This document shows, piece after piece, positions 9,053-17,206 of a stretch of DNA of 64,000 nt (within the stretch, counting starts at the first letter, position 1; each line of letters begins with the position of its first letter). The notes under the pieces were generated by a model. That model had not been told where the DNA came from. It did not search any database and was given only the letters and a program-made list of their open reading frames with translations. Source of the stretch: Myxococcus stipitatus (GTDB lineage Bacteria; Myxococcota; Myxococcia; Myxococcales; Myxococcaceae); the NCBI RefSeq assembly GCF_038561935.1, contig NZ_CP102770.1, positions 3,162,001 through 3,226,000 on the forward strand. The letters run 5' to 3'. The position numbers and the translations under genes are program-made.

Positions 9053-9265
9053 CTACTCCGGCCGCATCAGCGTCTCGAGGCGCTCGATGACCTGGAGCTT
9101 GTAGACCTGGGAGCTACACTGTGGGCATTCGCCTTGAGGGATCGCAGAGACGACCACATTTCGTCCGGAAACCTCCATCTCGACTTCGATGAAGCGGCTT
9201 GCGTATGCCCCGGCGCAGGGGCAGCTGCCATATTCGTACTCGGTCCCGCTTGCATTGGTTACCAT
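9053..9265 (-). CDS. Small CxxC-containing protein
   Basis: This 70-residue protein contains a SCPCAGAYASRF segment near the N terminus and a GECPQCSSQVYKL segment further on, giving two Cys pairs that could bind one zinc. The central IEVEMEVSGRNVVVSAIPQ reads like a beta-hairpin. The pattern recalls short YgiT-like zinc-finger proteins, but I cannot place it in a family. The start at 9265 lies only 24 bp from the start of the divergent gene at 9290, so the promoters must overlap each other's coding ends. Composition and periodic spacing look like a real gene and not a shadow. Confidence 0.6.
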   Translation of the reverse strand: MVTNASGTEYEYGSCPCAGAYASRFIEVEMEVSGRNVVVSAIPQGECPQCSSQVYKLQVIERLETLMRPE

Positions 9266-9289
9266 GGAGTCCGCCAGGAAAGAGCGCCC

Positions 9290-10180
9290 ATGAGCAAGGT
9301 ATCCCATCCCCCAGGATTCCGCCCGCCGAACCCGACACGGACCCCGCAGCGGCCGACGAACACGCGTCGCCCGTCGAGGAATCAAGGGGTTCAGGGAGGC
9401 CCCCAGCGCATCGACGAGGTCGAGGACGAAATCGAGCTCGAGAAGATGCAAGAGGAGGCGGCGTCGCTCGGCCACAACGGCGACAAGTCCGACCACCAGC
9501 GCGAGAATGCCTGGGCGCAGCTCGAGCAGTTCCGCAACCGGAGCAACGCGGGCGTCGGAGGCGAGCAGCAGCGAGGTCGCGCCGAGCACAGCGCCCGTGA
9601 GGAGGCGAACTCCCAGCGGCTGACGGGCGAGCTCCAGACCGCGGCCCAGTCCAACCCCACCCGGAGCATCTTCGGCTCCAAGTCCCGGGGCGTCGACCAG
9701 GCCCAGGCGACCCAGGCCGCGCAGGCCCTGGCGCCCCAGCAGGCGGTGTCCTCCACCCAGCCGTCCGTGGCCTCCCAGAAGCCGAGCGTCTCCTCGTCTC
9801 CTCGCCCGGGGGCGCCGCTCAACGCCCACGGCCTGCTCGCCACCGGCAAGGCGGTGGGCACCTTCGTGAAGGAGCTGGCCCTGTCGTCCCTGGCGGGCAC
9901 GGAGCTCCACGGGAAGCTCCAGTCCGCGGTGTCGACGGCCCAGCAGCTGCTCGCCAACAAGGAGGGCATCGCGCGCGTGGGCCTGGGCGAGAACAAGAAC
10001 GCCGAGCACATCGTCCTGGTCGTCGCGAAGCGAGGGGCCAGCCTGAAGCAGCTGCTGGAGACCGTGCCGGAGAAGATCCAAGGCGTCGGCACGCTCATCT
10101 CCATCGGGTTCGACGTGCTCCCGCTCAAGCGCGGCAGCAGCCCGTCATCGACGTCGATTCCTCGAACCTTCGCGGGGTGA
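9290..10180 (+). CDS. Hypothetical protein with disordered Gln/Ser-rich N terminus
   Basis: The 296-residue protein begins MSKVSHPPGF at an ATG preceded by AGGAAAGAG. Residues 1-60 are Pro/Arg/Thr-rich and likely disordered. Residues 60-130 are charged and helical (EVEDEIELEKMQEEAASL). Residues 130-180 are Ala/Gln/Ser-rich. A compact domain from ~180 to 285 (FVKELALSSLAGTELHGKLQ, HIVLVVAKRGASL) is the likely folded part. No family is recognised. The low-complexity N terminus without a signal peptide, near the OspC-like gene, would fit a secreted substrate, but that is only a guess from context. Confidence 0.6.
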   Translation: MSKVSHPPGFRPPNPTRTPQRPTNTRRPSRNQGVQGGPQRIDEVEDEIELEKMQEEAASLGHNGDKSDHQRENAWAQLEQFRNRSNAGVGGEQQRGRAEHSAREEANSQRLTGELQTAAQSNPTRSIFGSKSRGVDQAQATQAAQALAPQQAVSSTQPSVASQKPSVSSSPRPGAPLNAHGLLATGKAVGTFVKELALSSLAGTELHGKLQSAVSTAQQLLANKEGIARVGLGENKNAEHIVLVVAKRGASLKQLLETVPEKIQGVGTLISIGFDVLPLKRGSSPSSTSIPRTFAG

Positions 10181-10210
10181 CGCGGGGAGGCCGCGGCCAA
10201 TCCCTATCGT

Positions 10211-10238
10211 GGAAATCCCCGCGATAACTGGGATTTCC
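10211..10238. terminator. Inverted repeat downstream of 9290-10180
   Basis: GGAAATCCC at 10211-10219 and GGGATTTCC at 10230-10238 are perfect 9-base complements with a 10-base loop, 31 bp after the stop of the upstream gene and 66 bp before the M48 protease gene. There is no T-run, so it may be a terminator or an operator. Confidence 0.4.
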
Positions 10239-10304
10239 GCGTCAGTTGAGCGGATGGCGAGGGCGTTTCCATCCGTGCGATAACGGTGGGAGTCCCTGAC
10301 TTCC

Positions 10305-12155
10305 ATGCGCTCGACTTCCAAGACTCCTGGTGTGCTGCGCGGGTATGTGTTGCCCGCGCTCCTGCTCTTCGCCCTCCCGCTCTTCGGCCTGTGGTTCGCC
10401 GGACACGCGCAAGACCGGTTCGATACACGCGTGCTCGAGGCCATCGAGCCGCAGATCCTCCGCGACAAGTCGCTCAGCGAGACGGAGCGGCAGGAGGCGC
10501 TGGCCTTCTTCCGGTCCGCGTCGGCGTCCGAGGCGTGCATGGGCACGAACGAGGCGCTGGCGAACTTCCGCGCGAACCTGGGCGATGCGTGCTCGGACGC
10601 GGTGCAGTTCGGGTGGATGTACCGCCTGTCGCTGGGCCTGGTGGTGCTGGGGGTGTTCTCCACGCTGATCGCGCTCCTGTGCGGACTGGCGGCGTTCATC
10701 TCGCGCGCGTTCCAGTACGGCAGCTTCGTGGTGGGCTGGAACGTGCTGCGGGTAGCGAGTGCCTTCCAGGTGGCCGGGCAGGGGGGACTCGCGACGTGGC
10801 TGTCCTTCTGGGTCACCGCGCTCTGGTTCCAGCGCTACTCGCCGAAGCTCATCATCGTGATGGGGCTGCTGGCGGCCGTGGGTGTGGGCATGGTGGTGAT
10901 TGCCATCTTCAAGCGCCCGTCCATGGACTTCGAGGTGGAGGCGGAGGTGCTGGAGGAGTCCGCCGCGCCCGAGTTCTGGGCCCAGGTGCGCAAGCTGTGT
11001 GCGCACCTGCGGACGCCGCCGCCGGACCACATCCTGGTGGGCATCGACGCCAACTTCTTCGTCACCGAGAGCGACATCCGCGCGGGCGGCAGGACGCTCT
11101 CCGGGCGGACGCTGTTCGTGAGTGTCTCCTTGTTGCGGCTCCTGGAGCGGGGGGAGGCGGAGGCGGTGCTGGCGCACGAGATGGGCCACCTGCTGGGGGG
11201 AGACACGGGCCACGGCAAGAGGCTCGCGCCCAAGCTCGCGCACTTCAGCGACTACCTGGGCACGCTCTACGAGGGCGGGCTGACGCGGCCCGTCTACTAC
11301 TTCATGGTGGCCTACCGGGGGCTCTTCGAGCTGTCGCTGGGCAAGAGCCGCCGCGCGAGCGAGCTCGCCGCGGACCGGCTGGCGGCGGAGGTCACCTCGG
11401 GGATGGAGGTGGCGCGGTCGCTGGTGAAGGTGGGCGCGTACGCGAACTTCCGCGAGCGCGTGGAGGCGGACCTGTTTGGCCGCAACGAGCAGCAGCAGTC
11501 GGTGGCCATCGCCCGGCGGGTCGCGCACGGCTTCGCGGCGTATGCGCAGTCGGAGGCGGTGCAGGACGACCTGCAGGGCGCGGTGACGCCGCATCCGTTC
11601 GACACGCACCCGCCGCTGGGCATGCGTCTGGAGAACGTGGGGGTGAAGCTTGCGCCCGACGACATGGCGCAGACGCTGCTCGAGCCCGTGGCGTCCTCCT
11701 GGGTGGAGGACTTCCGTGAGGCGGAGGCCATCGAGGCCCGGCTGTGGGGGGCCTACGAGGCGCGCTTCTCCGAGGCGCATGACATGGCGCTGGCCTACCG
11801 CTACCGGCCGTCCAACGACGAGGAGCGGCAGCACGTGGAGAAGCACTTCCCGCCGCTGGAGTTCGCGGCGAAGGAAGCGGGCCACGAGGTGCGGCTGGAC
11901 TTCGCGGAGGTGAGCTGCGCGCAGTGGGAGGAGCCGGTGAGCCTGGGGCAGGTGAAGAGCGCCACCACCGCGGAGCGCATGTTCAAGAAGTACCTGGACC
12001 TGCAGCTGGAGGGGGCGGGGTTGTTCAAGGGCAAGCGCTCCATCTGCTTGAGCAAGCTCGAGGAGGGCGACGCGTTCGTGAATGCCTTTGGCGGCTATCT
12101 GGGCCGGCACCGGGCCATGGAGGAGTACCAGGCCCGGTCGAACGAAGCGGCCTGA
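10305..12155 (+). CDS. M48-family membrane metalloprotease
   Basis: The 616-residue protein has N-terminal membrane segments (VLPALLLFALPLFGLWF, and three more between residues ~105 and 200). It then carries an M48 peptidase domain with the zinc site HEMGH (H291, E292, H295) and a downstream SELAADRLAAE segment that supplies the third ligand. The ~200-residue C-terminal part (EARFSEAHDMALAYRYR and on) is soluble and unassigned. M48 proteases such as HtpX act in membrane or envelope protein quality control; this one is about twice the usual length and lacks a TPR tail like BepA. Start ATG at 10305 follows a GGTGGGAG-like site. It appears monocistronic and ends at a strong hairpin. Confidence 0.85.
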   Translation: MRSTSKTPGVLRGYVLPALLLFALPLFGLWFAGHAQDRFDTRVLEAIEPQILRDKSLSETERQEALAFFRSASASEACMGTNEALANFRANLGDACSDAVQFGWMYRLSLGLVVLGVFSTLIALLCGLAAFISRAFQYGSFVVGWNVLRVASAFQVAGQGGLATWLSFWVTALWFQRYSPKLIIVMGLLAAVGVGMVVIAIFKRPSMDFEVEAEVLEESAAPEFWAQVRKLCAHLRTPPPDHILVGIDANFFVTESDIRAGGRTLSGRTLFVSVSLLRLLERGEAEAVLAHEMGHLLGGDTGHGKRLAPKLAHFSDYLGTLYEGGLTRPVYYFMVAYRGLFELSLGKSRRASELAADRLAAEVTSGMEVARSLVKVGAYANFRERVEADLFGRNEQQQSVAIARRVAHGFAAYAQSEAVQDDLQGAVTPHPFDTHPPLGMRLENVGVKLAPDDMAQTLLEPVASSWVEDFREAEAIEARLWGAYEARFSEAHDMALAYRYRPSNDEERQHVEKHFPPLEFAAKEAGHEVRLDFAEVSCAQWEEPVSLGQVKSATTAERMFKKYLDLQLEGAGLFKGKRSICLSKLEEGDAFVNAFGGYLGRHRAMEEYQARSNEAA

Positions 12156-12176
12156 GAAGGCCCGCCATCGCATGAA

Positions 12177-12210
12177 GCACGGCCCACCCACGACCGACGG
12201 TGGGCCGTGC
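12177..12210. terminator. Bidirectional hairpin terminator between convergent genes
   Basis: GCACGGCCCACC (12177-12188) pairs perfectly with GGTGGGCCGTGC (12199-12210) across a 10-base loop. It sits between the stop of the M48 gene (12155) and the stop of the minus-strand Cys-rich lipoprotein (12212), so it can serve both. Confidence 0.7.
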
Positions 12211-12211
12211 G

Positions 12212-13540
12212 CTACCGCCTGCAGAGGGTTCCGGCGAACTGATTGCCGTTGCAGCCCCCGAAGAAGTGGTCGGGCGTGTTCGTCTGATAGCCGCAGTGGG
12301 TCCAGTTGCACTGGTTGCCGAATGCGTCCGTGCCTCCTGGCGTGCACAAGCGCATCGGCTGGTTCGTGGTGCAGGCCGTGCCCGAGGTGGTCGACACGGC
12401 GCAGCTGTTCGAGCCCGAGCCCAGGTAGCGCAGGTTGTCACCCGTCCAGTAGTTGAACAGCGGGGCCGCGGAGCCATGCTGGCCCGTCCAGGTGGTCGCC
12501 GCGCTGGCGCTCCAGCCCGGCGCGCACAAGGTGTCCCGATTGGGCCAGGTCACCGCGCCGCCGCACCCCACGAGGTTGTTCGTGAAGACCTGCTCCACCG
12601 TGCCATCGGCGCAGCCCGAGGTCGGAATGCAGAGCGAGCCCGCCGTGGGATTTCCCGCGCAGCCGCCGAAGTAGGCATTGGGCGGCGGGAGCGCGTTGTA
12701 GCCGCAGTGGCCCCAGTTGCAGGTGTTGCCCTCCGGGTCCGCCCCCGCGGCCTTGCAGACGCGCATGGGGCTTCCCGCGGGGCAGGCCGTGCCGCTGGTG
12801 GTGCTCACGAAACACGCCGTCGAGGTGCCGGTGTACTTGAGGTCGTCGCTGGTCCAGTAATGGTGCGTCGGCGCCGTCGCGCCCCGCAGGTTGACCCACT
12901 CGGCGGCGGTGGCCACGCGATAGCCTGGGCCACACAGCGCGGCGCGGTTCGCCCAGGTCATCCCGCCCGCACAGCCCACCATGCCTCGAGAGAAGGTCTG
13001 TTCGATGGTGCCATCCGCGCACCCGCGAGGCACACAGAGGGTCCCCGCCGTGTTGTTGCCGGCACAGCCGCCAAAGAAGCGGTTGGGCGAGTTCGCGAGC
13101 AGTCCGCAGCCCTTCCAGTTGCATTGGTTGCCCTCGGCGTCATTGCCTGACGCGGTACAGACGCGCATGGGCTGACCCGCGGGACAGGCCGTCCCGGACA
13201 CGTACGTGACGGAGCACGCCCCGGACGCGCCCGTGTAGCGCAGGTCGTCGTTCGTCCAGTAGTTGTGGGCCGGCGCCAGCCCGTTGAACAGCGTGTCCCA
13301 CTCCCGAGCCGTCGCGGGGCGGAACCCGGCGGCGCAGAGGGAGGCCCGGTTGCTCCAGGGGACAGCCCCCGCGCAGCCGGCCATCCCTCCCGAGAATATC
13401 TGCTCCATGGAGCCATCCGCACAGGGAACCCCTGGCACGAGCGGCGACTCCTGGGAGGACTCCTGAACCTCCTCGTCCGCTTCGATGGGGGCATTGCATG
13501 CCACGGTCAGCAGCATGGCGCCGAGGGTCCACCGCTTCAT
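12212..13540 (-). CDS. Cys-rich lipoprotein with three tandem ~134-residue repeats
   Basis: This 442-residue precursor has a lipoprotein leader (MKRWTLGAMLLTVAC, Cys15). The mature part is three repeats at residues ~40-170, 174-304 and 310-440. Each follows CADGT-EQ-F...GC-G...W-NR--LC, A-EW, YWT-DDL-Y-G, SGTAC, PMR-C, GN-CNW--CG and FFGGC-GN--AGTLC. About 9-10 Cys per repeat suggest extracellular disulfides. No enzymatic motif is seen; it may be a surface binding or structural protein. I chose the start at 13540 because it gives a good signal peptide; the frame extends nine codons upstream. The family is unknown to me, though similar repeat lipoproteins occur in myxobacteria. Confidence 0.75.
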   Translation of the reverse strand: MKRWTLGAMLLTVACNAPIEADEEVQESSQESPLVPGVPCADGSMEQIFSGGMAGCAGAVPWSNRASLCAAGFRPATAREWDTLFNGLAPAHNYWTNDDLRYTGASGACSVTYVSGTACPAGQPMRVCTASGNDAEGNQCNWKGCGLLANSPNRFFGGCAGNNTAGTLCVPRGCADGTIEQTFSRGMVGCAGGMTWANRAALCGPGYRVATAAEWVNLRGATAPTHHYWTSDDLKYTGTSTACFVSTTSGTACPAGSPMRVCKAAGADPEGNTCNWGHCGYNALPPPNAYFGGCAGNPTAGSLCIPTSGCADGTVEQVFTNNLVGCGGAVTWPNRDTLCAPGWSASAATTWTGQHGSAAPLFNYWTGDNLRYLGSGSNSCAVSTTSGTACTTNQPMRLCTPGGTDAFGNQCNWTHCGYQTNTPDHFFGGCNGNQFAGTLCRR

Positions 13541-13980
13541 GAATGAGATACATCCTGTCTGAGTCATGGATTGTCACTCCCGTGCGACATCCCGCTGGAT
13601 GCGGAATGAGCACTCTCGTCTGATTTGTCGCTGAGTCGCCATCGCACTGAGGGAGGTGGGGGAAGGCGAGATGTCTGGATTTTTCATGCCCGCCGCCGTC
13701 TTCATGAGACAGGCCTCGCGGGCGAGGCTGCGGGCGTCTGGGGTTGCCCGCCAGGCGTGACCCGCTGGCCAGACCCGCATTCTCGCTGGGGTTTTGTGTG
13801 TCCAGGGCGTGTTCTGGGAAATGTCCTGAAGTGGATGGATGAGATGTCTTGAATGAAAACAAAATCCGACGACCGGGTTGGGTGATACCTGGGTTGAAAC
13901 AAAAACATCGACGGGAGGTGTATTGCTTGTCGTGCGGTGGGTGGTCCACCGCTGGGTCGTTCTGAAAGAGAGGTACAGCA
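13541..13980. other. 440-bp divergent intergenic region, A/T-rich patch
   Basis: No convincing coding frame or RNA gene is seen here. The stretch from about 13845 to 13935 is clearly richer in A and T than the rest of the window (runs such as gaatgaaaacaaaat and gaaacaaaaac), which fits promoters for the divergent lipoprotein genes at 13540 (minus) and 13981 (plus). Confidence 0.5.
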
Positions 13981-14295
13981 ATGAGGTCACTTGTGAGAGT
14001 CACGGTCCTTGGGCTGGTGTTCCTGGCCGTGGGCTGTGGTGAGAATTCTCCGGAGCCCGCGGCCGAACCCCCTCCTTCCACGCACGAGGCGGCGCTCGAG
14101 GAGTCGATGCCGTCCGAGGCGGAGCTGGCCGCGACGCGGACGGCGACCGGGGTGACGGCGGTTCCCGTGAACTACGTCATCGACCCCTCCACGACGGTGG
14201 AGCTCACCGTGACGTCGGGAGAGGAGCAGGCCGAGCCCGCTGCCTCCCTCCAGACGCCCGAAACCCCGGGCGCCGTGCGGCGTCCCCTCAAGTAG
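13981..14295 (+). CDS. Small hypothetical lipoprotein
   Basis: The 104-residue precursor has a lipoprotein leader ending FLAVGC (Cys19). The mature part is acidic and Pro/Glu/Ala-rich (EPAAEPPPSTHEAALEESM). A short beta-like stretch follows (GVTAVPVNYVIDPSTTVELTVTSG). No family is recognised. A GAGAGG site lies before the ATG at 13981. The DUF1036 gene follows 27 bp later, so the two are probably co-expressed from the long upstream region. Confidence 0.65.
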   Translation: MRSLVRVTVLGLVFLAVGCGENSPEPAAEPPPSTHEAALEESMPSEAELAATRTATGVTAVPVNYVIDPSTTVELTVTSGEEQAEPAASLQTPETPGAVRRPLK

Positions 14296-14322
14296 TCGGC
14301 CGGAGCGAGCGAGGAACATCAC

Positions 14323-14727
14323 ATGACGACGAGAAAGCTCATGATGGCCGTGGGAGCCCTGGCGGGGCTCGGGTTCGCGATGCCAGCCCATGCCTGGGTG
14401 CAGTTCTGCAACGGCACCAGCGCCACCATCTGGACCGCCTATTCGTGGCGCCAGACGAGTTGCGCGACGGGCTGGGCGAAACGCGGCTGGTGGAGCCTGT
14501 CACCGGGGCAATGCAAGATTGTCTATGGCCCCGCCATCTCCAACCGGTACTCGTACTACTACGGGGAGGGGGGCGGCCGGACCTGGTCGGGCCCCTATTA
14601 CACCTGCACTCCGTACGCCGCGTTCAACCTGTGTGATCATCAGTGCTTCAACCCCTCGCGCAACCTGGGCTACAGGCAGCTCGATACGGGGCGCTACACG
14701 AACTACACGCTGACGCTGCGGCCCTGA
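14323..14727 (+). CDS. DUF1036 secreted protein
   Basis: The 134-residue precursor has a signal peptide ending MPAHA. The mature sequence has the DUF1036 pattern: VQFCNGTSATIWTAYSW near the start, then GWWSLSPGQCKIVYG, and a Cys-rich end (CTPYAAFNLCDHQC). The family is small exported beta-rich proteins found in proteobacteria and cyanobacteria; the function is unknown. Start ATG at 14323 is preceded by AGGAAC. It pairs with the small lipoprotein just upstream. Confidence 0.82.
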   Translation: MTTRKLMMAVGALAGLGFAMPAHAWVQFCNGTSATIWTAYSWRQTSCATGWAKRGWWSLSPGQCKIVYGPAISNRYSYYYGEGGGRTWSGPYYTCTPYAAFNLCDHQCFNPSRNLGYRQLDTGRYTNYTLTLRP

Positions 14728-14845
14728 TGACCGCGGCCAGGCAGGGCCTCGCGGAGGTCGGGGCCCTGCCCGGTCACTTCTCCAGGAATCATCCACACCC
14801 GAGCGGCGTTCGAGGGCCCCGGAGCTGTCACACCGGGAGCCTCTC

Positions 14846-15385
14846 ATGCGCCGTGCCGGTACCTCGTGGTGGGTCGTGCTGTCCTTGTTCTCGCCCTGGA
14901 GTGCTCACGCCGCGGAGCCGGCGGAGAGCGCGGGGGCGCGTGCCTTCAAGCGCCTGGGCGCGCTCGTGGGGACCTGGGAGGGGACGTTCTCCAACGGGAA
15001 GGTCCACCGCGTCACGTACAGGCTCTCGGCGGTCAACAGCGTCCTCGTCGAGACCTGGGCCCTGGGGCCCGAGCGCGAGTCCCTGACGCTCTACCACCTG
15101 GATGGAGACACCCTGGTGGCGGACCACTACTGCCCGCAGGGCAACACGCCCCGGCTCGAGCTGGCGAAGCGCGCGGACACGGACGCGCTGTCGTTCGTGT
15201 TCCGCGACGGCACGAATCTGAAGGTGAAGGGCAAGTCGCACCAGCACGCGTTCTGGGTGCGGCTGGACGGGCCGGACGCGTTCGCCCGGGGCGAGACCTA
15301 CGTGGAGAACGGCAGCACGCCCCTGCAGCTCGCGAAGGCCGGCCCGGGCGAGGCCGTCACCTACCGGCGCGTGGCCACTCCCTAG
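14846..15385 (+). CDS. Secreted hypothetical protein, lipocalin-like
   Basis: The 179-residue precursor has a signal peptide ending SAHA. The mature region looks like a single beta-barrel: FKRLGALVGTWEGTFSNGKVH at the N terminus (GTWEG motif typical of DUF1579 and lipocalin-like families), then VETWALGPERESLTLYHLDGDTLVADHYC, and LSFVFRDGTNLK. These resemble periplasmic small-molecule-binding barrels, but no catalytic residues are evident. Start ATG at 14846 follows a GGGAG site. It is convergent with the PNGase gene, with only 36 bp between stops. Confidence 0.65.
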   Translation: MRRAGTSWWVVLSLFSPWSAHAAEPAESAGARAFKRLGALVGTWEGTFSNGKVHRVTYRLSAVNSVLVETWALGPERESLTLYHLDGDTLVADHYCPQGNTPRLELAKRADTDALSFVFRDGTNLKVKGKSHQHAFWVRLDGPDAFARGETYVENGSTPLQLAKAGPGEAVTYRRVATP

Positions 15386-15421
15386 GCCCGCGCCGGCAGA
15401 TGCGAGAGGGCTTGTCCCGCC

Positions 15422-17080
15422 TCAGCGAGGCTCGGGCGGGGCCACCGTGGTGCCGCAGCGCTGGGTGTCCTCGGTGACGAAGCCATTCCGGGTGGAGATG
15501 CTCCGGTCGTAGCACCCGGCCGGGTGCCCGTTCAGCCGATAGCGGTGGGTGGACGTGCCCACCGCGTTGCGCTGCGGACGCGGGACGCCCAGGTTGTAGG
15601 CGGCCTCGCCCGTGTAGACATCGCTCATCTCGTGGTGCGCCAGCGAGTGGAGACCCTGGAAGGAGAGCGCCTCCTCCGCGTCACTCACCGTGATGGTCGT
15701 GGTGAGCCGGTTCGTGTCGGACACGTCGATGCGGCCATCGAGCACGAAGTGCTTGTGGGAGTGGCTCACCTCGGGGAGCGGGCCGCGGCCCGCCACCGTG
15801 ACGGTGCTGCGGTCCTTCCAGGTCGACACGAGCTCGTCCGGGTTCTCCATCTCCCCCAGCCAGCGGTGCATGCTCGCGTTGGACACCTTCTGCTCCACAC
15901 TGGTGACCTCCCAGCCGCGCGAGGTCTTCACGTAGCCCGTCACTCGCAGCTGGTGCGCCCCCTGCGTGTCCACCTGATGCCAGCCGTCCACCAGGGTGTG
16001 GTCCGCGCCGTTGGTCATGGTCCCCAGCTGGTGGTGGATGAGTCCGCCGGTGACCCGCGTCGCGCGCGCATCCCTCCAGACGAGCACGTTGGTGGGCAGG
16101 TCCCAGCCGGGGCGACCCTCGGGCACGCCCAGCACGCTCACCCGGACCTGGTGCGGCTGGCCGTCCGTCAGCAGGCCCGCGAAGGGCGTGAGGTCATAGC
16201 GGATGGGGCGCACGTCGAAGGCGCGCGGCGCCGGAAGGACATACCAGAGAAAGGGATTGGCCCAGCCGCCTGTATAGACATGCGGGAAGGGCATGGCGAT
16301 GCCGGCCACCTTGCCATCCACTTCAATCTGCACCTCGCGGTAGGGGCCCACGTCGGCGGGGCAGGAGTAGGGCACGGAGGCGGGCGCGGTGAGGTACCAG
16401 AACTCCTCGCAGCCTCCGCCGGAGCCCGTCGCATAGACCTCCGCGACGAGCCGAGAGGTGTTCGCCGGCACCGTCACCTCGCCCACCAGCGCGCTTCCCT
16501 CGCGGCGCGGATTCGTCAGGGGCAGCACGGCGTCGGGCGCGGGCGCGGCCGGAATCCAGGGGCGCTGCGCCGGGTAGAACGTCAGGTACACCTGGACGTC
16601 CAGCACGCCCGTGTACGTGTCATTGACCACATTGCCAATCAACATCCAGATGGGCTGTGTCTGGCTCAGCAGCGGCGCATATTGGGTGACATCCTTCTCC
16701 ACGGCCCAGCTGATGCCATCCCGCGAGGGCTCCGGCGTGGACGTCTTGAAGATGGTGACGCCGCCGACCTCCAGATGTCCCAGCCGGTCATACTGGACGC
16801 CTCGGACCTTGCCCTCCATGCGCAGCACGACCTTGTTCCATGGCCCCGGGCACTCCGCGGGCGGCGTGAACGTGCTGGTGTAGGGCGTGAAGTCGTCGAA
16901 CTTCTCATCGACAATCTTCAACGTGCAGGAAGCGCTCCCGGGCCGCTCCACGACGGGGAGCGCGGTGCGCGGGTCGTCCCAGTCGGTGCCGAACTCAGGA
17001 GGGGGCTCGCTGGCCCAGGCGGGCGCGGACGCGCCGAAGACGAGGGCTGCCGCGACGAAGGCACGGAAGGGGTGGCGCAC
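15422..17080 (-). CDS. PNGase A-like secreted amidase
   Basis: The 552-residue precursor has a signal peptide (ending PAWAS). The body matches peptide-N4-(N-acetyl-beta-glucosaminyl)asparagine amidase A: CTLKIVDEKFDDFTPYTSTFTPP, a PWNKVVLRMEGKVRGVQYDRLGHLEVGGV segment that names the family, then IGNVVNDTYTGVLDVQVYLTFYP, and a later W...NP-LWYVLP region. PNGase A removes N-linked glycans from glycopeptides, and is best known from plants and fungi. In a predatory soil bacterium it could strip glycans from prey such as fungi or protists. It appears to be transcribed alone. The catalytic residues of the family are not well established to me, so activity is inferred. Confidence 0.8.
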   Translation of the reverse strand: MRHPFRAFVAAALVFGASAPAWASEPPPEFGTDWDDPRTALPVVERPGSASCTLKIVDEKFDDFTPYTSTFTPPAECPGPWNKVVLRMEGKVRGVQYDRLGHLEVGGVTIFKTSTPEPSRDGISWAVEKDVTQYAPLLSQTQPIWMLIGNVVNDTYTGVLDVQVYLTFYPAQRPWIPAAPAPDAVLPLTNPRREGSALVGEVTVPANTSRLVAEVYATGSGGGCEEFWYLTAPASVPYSCPADVGPYREVQIEVDGKVAGIAMPFPHVYTGGWANPFLWYVLPAPRAFDVRPIRYDLTPFAGLLTDGQPHQVRVSVLGVPEGRPGWDLPTNVLVWRDARATRVTGGLIHHQLGTMTNGADHTLVDGWHQVDTQGAHQLRVTGYVKTSRGWEVTSVEQKVSNASMHRWLGEMENPDELVSTWKDRSTVTVAGRGPLPEVSHSHKHFVLDGRIDVSDTNRLTTTITVSDAEEALSFQGLHSLAHHEMSDVYTGEAAYNLGVPRPQRNAVGTSTHRYRLNGHPAGCYDRSISTRNGFVTEDTQRCGTTVAPPEPR

Positions 17081-17162
17081 GGCTTATCCTTGGTAGGCGG
17101 TGAAGACCTGGAGCCTAGGTCGTCGCCGGGCCGTGGGCAATTCAACGGTGCGAAGGCTGGGA

Positions 17163-17199
17163 AGACACCCCGGACCTGAGCGCAAGGCCCGGGGTGTCT
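17163..17199. terminator. Hairpin terminator after the helix-hairpin-helix-like lipoprotein gene
   Basis: AGACACCCCGG (17163-17173) pairs perfectly with CCGGGGTGTCT (17189-17199), 15-base loop. It is just downstream of the minus-strand gene stop at 17207 and upstream of the PNGase start region. Confidence 0.6.
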
Positions 17200-17206
17200 G
17201 GGTGAA

